A stretch of 64,000 nucleotides of DNA from Cardiocondyla obscurior. Taxonomy: Eukaryota > Arthropoda > Insecta > Hymenoptera > Formicidae. Under the pieces are notes generated by a model, which did no database searches, was not told where the DNA came from, and saw nothing but the letters and a program-made list of their open reading frames with translations. Made by a program: the position numbers and the translations under genes. The stretch covers positions 2,606,501 through 2,670,500 of the forward strand of contig NC_091874.1 in NCBI RefSeq assembly GCF_019399895.1, in the 5' to 3' direction. Each line of letters opens with the position of its first letter. Positions within the stretch are counted from its first letter, which is position 1. This document shows positions 61,718-64,000 of the stretch, one piece after another.

Positions 61718-63430
61718 TCGTTTTCTGCATTTTACATCGAATGCATTCGCAGTCAACAGTGGAAACGGCGGGAATCGATCTTGCGCGTACGCCGTGGGAC
61801 GACAGCCGAATACTTCGGAATAAAAAGAAATTCACTTCCTCAGTTCGCTAAACCGAGCCCGCCGATTCATCGGGAAGTTACAGAGACCACTGTCAACACA
61901 CCCGTTCTCTCCGTATCGCCTCTCTTTTTTCTATCCGGTCTTAAGAAATTCTCATAGATTTTATTGAGAATTTCACGCTTAATGCAAAGAGGATAACGGG
62001 CCACGGAAAATAACGGAGAAGCACCGTACTCGCCGCGTATGAAGCACTCAGATAAGTACAACGGAATATGAAAAACGTGTTGCGGGAAGATGAGAGAAGC
62101 ACTTCACTCAAACCTGCAGACGTGTATTCAGATCGAAAAGTCTGACTTATCCGTCTTCGAATTTTTGAAGCGCGAATAATTTTCCACCTAAATTTCTATA
62201 CAAACAATTCCCTCAAGTGAAATTAGATTTTCGTGAAAACGGTAAGAAAAATATGTAGCTTAATTCAATGCTAATTAATTAATTAAATATTATTATTTTG
62301 TGCGCATGTAGGGAAAGTAAGGAGAAAATGAATTAATAATAACTTTTTGTGACGTGTGCACTTATTAAACTATAAATTATTAAGAAAAAATTATTTAAAA
62401 CTCGCGCATTTTCGCATGAAGAAATATTTTGCCGTTTCCGAGTTTGCCTGCAGAGGTACTCGCTATTGAAAGTGACGAATCTCTGCACGTACCTACTTTT
62501 TTTTCTCTTCGCCGCACATTTTTTTTTTTTCCTCGATTTTCCTGTAGTCTATGTCGGCGGAACGGCGAAATAAAAGTTTCCGAGCGAGGGAAACCGTTCA
62601 TGTGCCGCGGATAGCGCTTTTCGCGCTTCGAACTAACGGAAAGAGTGCCGATAAAGTTTCGAGGTATTCCGAAATTTTCTTCGCCATCGACATGGATGGC
62701 GACAGCAATGTGTATCGCGGAAAGAGATTCTCTTTCCTTTGAACTAAAAAGTATCGAAGCTTTTCCAAAGACGAATGATGAGGGCAGAATTCAATATACA
62801 AGAACTTTTCATTATATTTCTCTATCTTTCACAATCTTGCAATTCAAGTTCGAATATCGTTATCTGGATATGATAAAAAATAAATAAGCAAAGTAATATA
62901 AGATTTACTAAAATAGTAAAAAAAAAAAAAAATAAAAAAAAAGTAAAAAGAAAGAAAAAAAGAAAAAGTAATATAAAACTTTGGTAAATTTTACATTTAT
63001 ACTTCAAACGGACAGGTATGAAAGAAAGTAAAAGCCTTCATCTCTCCGAATTTATTGAAAAGTCAGAAGTAATAGAAGAGAGTCTCTATATAAAGTGAGC
63101 GTATTATAAAAACAGAAAGAAAGTCTCGCTGTAATTTTTACGTCGGTGGAATTTACTGTGAGCACAATAACCGGCATTTCTCATTACATGCACGCAAATA
63201 TTAAGAGCTTCCCGTAAATACAAGGGTGCTTTACAGAAACTAGCCGGTGGTTGTTGCTGCACGCGCGGCGCAACAGCAAATTCGATGACCAGTGGACAGT
63301 CGCATGCAAATTGTCGCGACACGAAATGACAAATTAACGGCAGCGGGCCATTCATACCGACACTGATTAATTGCCATTTACTTGCAAATTTCCAGGGCGC
63401 GCGCGTTTACACATCGCGTAGCTAACTCAC
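61718..63430. other. Stretch without a supported gene
   Basis: AT-rich flanks surround a block at 62400-62900 in which several frames on both strands are open (for example 62395-62601 minus, 62551-62742 plus). None has matching splice sites, so nothing is called. The A-rich tract at 62920-62970 is low-complexity. Confidence 0.45.
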
Positions 63431-63673
63431 GTTTCTGTCCTGCCCCTCGGCGACGTTCAATGCCAAAATGTAACTATACGTAGCGCTCTGTTGCAGCTCG
63501 CACGTCTCGTTGTTTGTATTTTCACTGCGAGCAGTGTTACACAATAATTGTCCCGTGACGTCATTATATTCTAAGATCGATGGGCGCTCGTCGCATATGC
63601 GTTGAAACGCGACAATGACCGAAAGGGCCCAGGCTTCTCTCTTTCCGCCTTTTGTCCGGCCTCGCGTCGAAGT
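63431..63673 (-). CDS. Candidate internal exon of an extracellular-type protein, 81 codons
   Basis: On the minus strand an acceptor ATTTCACTGCAG precedes exactly 81 open codons, which end at a GTGAGT donor; both ends are phase 0. The second half is strongly protein-like: SILEYNDVTGQLLCNTARSE, then NETCELQQSATYSY and ILALNVAEGQDRN. Three cysteines and an N-x-T glycosylation site suggest a secreted or extracellular domain. The first third (Arg/Lys/Gly-rich) is less convincing, so the true 5' end may lie further in. No family is recognised; neighbouring exons lie outside or were not found. Confidence 0.4.
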
Positions 63674-63810
63674 CTGCAGTGAAATTATGACTTGGACGTG
63701 CTTTTATTAAATAGGGTACAGCGATAAAGCGCTGCCAACACCTGCCCATCGCCACCCTCTGCTGTTCTAATGTTTACGTTGCCGTCTATAGGCATCTCGT
63801 TTATGACATG

Positions 63811-63929
63811 ACGACGTAGAAAGTGCCTATCGCGGAGGAACTATCTACTCGTCAATCCTGGCGAGGTGCCGTATCCCAGGCGGAACTACTTCGGTCCTCC
63901 GATTCGTTCGCGCGCGCGGGCGCGTAGAT
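63811..63929 (+). other. Candidate plus-strand exon near the window end
   Basis: A frame open from the TGA just before 63811 reads NYLLVNPGEVPYPRRNYFGP and meets a GTAAGT donor at 63930; it would also stay open to base 64000. No strong acceptor is visible, and the Arg-rich end is typical of CpG-rich chance frames. It lies opposite the flank of the 63431-63673 minus exon. Confidence 0.18.
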
Positions 63930-64000
63930 GTAAGTCTATTAGATGGTTCGACGATCTAGGAACACGATCCAACAGCGGCACGGAAAGTTCGCCGAAAGTT

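Noticed and set aside
62395..62887. Several 61-80 codon ORFs on both strands
   Set aside because: They overlap each other in opposite directions without splice support; none could be preferred.
1..64000. CRISPR arrays, rRNA, tRNA, known insect microRNAs, telomeric TTAGG arrays
   Set aside because: Looked for by eye on both strands; no regular spaced repeats, conserved RNA cores or telomere repeats were seen.

Overview
The window looks like insect nuclear DNA, probably hymenopteran and perhaps ant. Genes are sparse and split by GT-AG introns. Intergenic DNA is AT-rich with many long A/T runs, broken by CpG-containing GC-richer islands. The one confidently identified protein is a metazoan two-pore potassium channel. 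No prokaryotic operons, CRISPR arrays, rRNA or tRNA genes were seen. The taxon is an inference; no species marker was recognised.

Layout: (1) Positions 1-211 may hold the 3' end of a gene that enters from the left. (2) Positions 3481-8215 hold a complete plus-strand gene: TATA box and initiator, short upstream ORF, signal-peptide exon, 10-codon microexon, one very long exon and AATAAA signals. It encodes a secreted protein of about 1350 residues that I cannot assign to a named family. It has alpha-helical repeat modules on both sides of a Thr/Ser/Glu-rich linker. (3) About 8.2-20.9 kb is mostly non-coding. (4) Positions 20.9-23.9 kb hold a cluster of TTTCACTC motifs, then a roughly 0.76-0.80 kb unit present in two full copies and one partial copy. 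Each full copy contains a matching splice-flanked exon, and two small exons follow. This looks like an array of duplicated alternative 5' exons. (5) About 24-50.9 kb is gene-poor. It contains a 132-bp tandem duplication (28.5 kb), a candidate signal-peptide first exon (36.1 kb) and a MITE-like element with 28-bp inverted ends (38.8-39.4 kb). (6) Positions 50943-52857 hold two minus-strand exons of a TWIK-type K2P channel, ending inside the first pore loop. The next exon should begin with the codons of the GYG filter and was not found downstream in the window. The intron therefore probably exceeds 50 kb, and the secreted-protein gene and the exon array would be nested in it on the opposite strand. 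(7) Positions 53-64 kb hold only candidate exons; the best is a minus-strand exon at 63431-63673.

No direct functional link between the genes can be shown. Their relationship is positional: a long-intron channel gene with an opposite-strand secreted-protein gene lying in its apparent intron. Many short open frames in GC-richer islands are open on both strands and were not called. Candidate exons found by splice-site and frame inspection are marked with low confidence, because a 64-kb window gives a number of such matches by chance.
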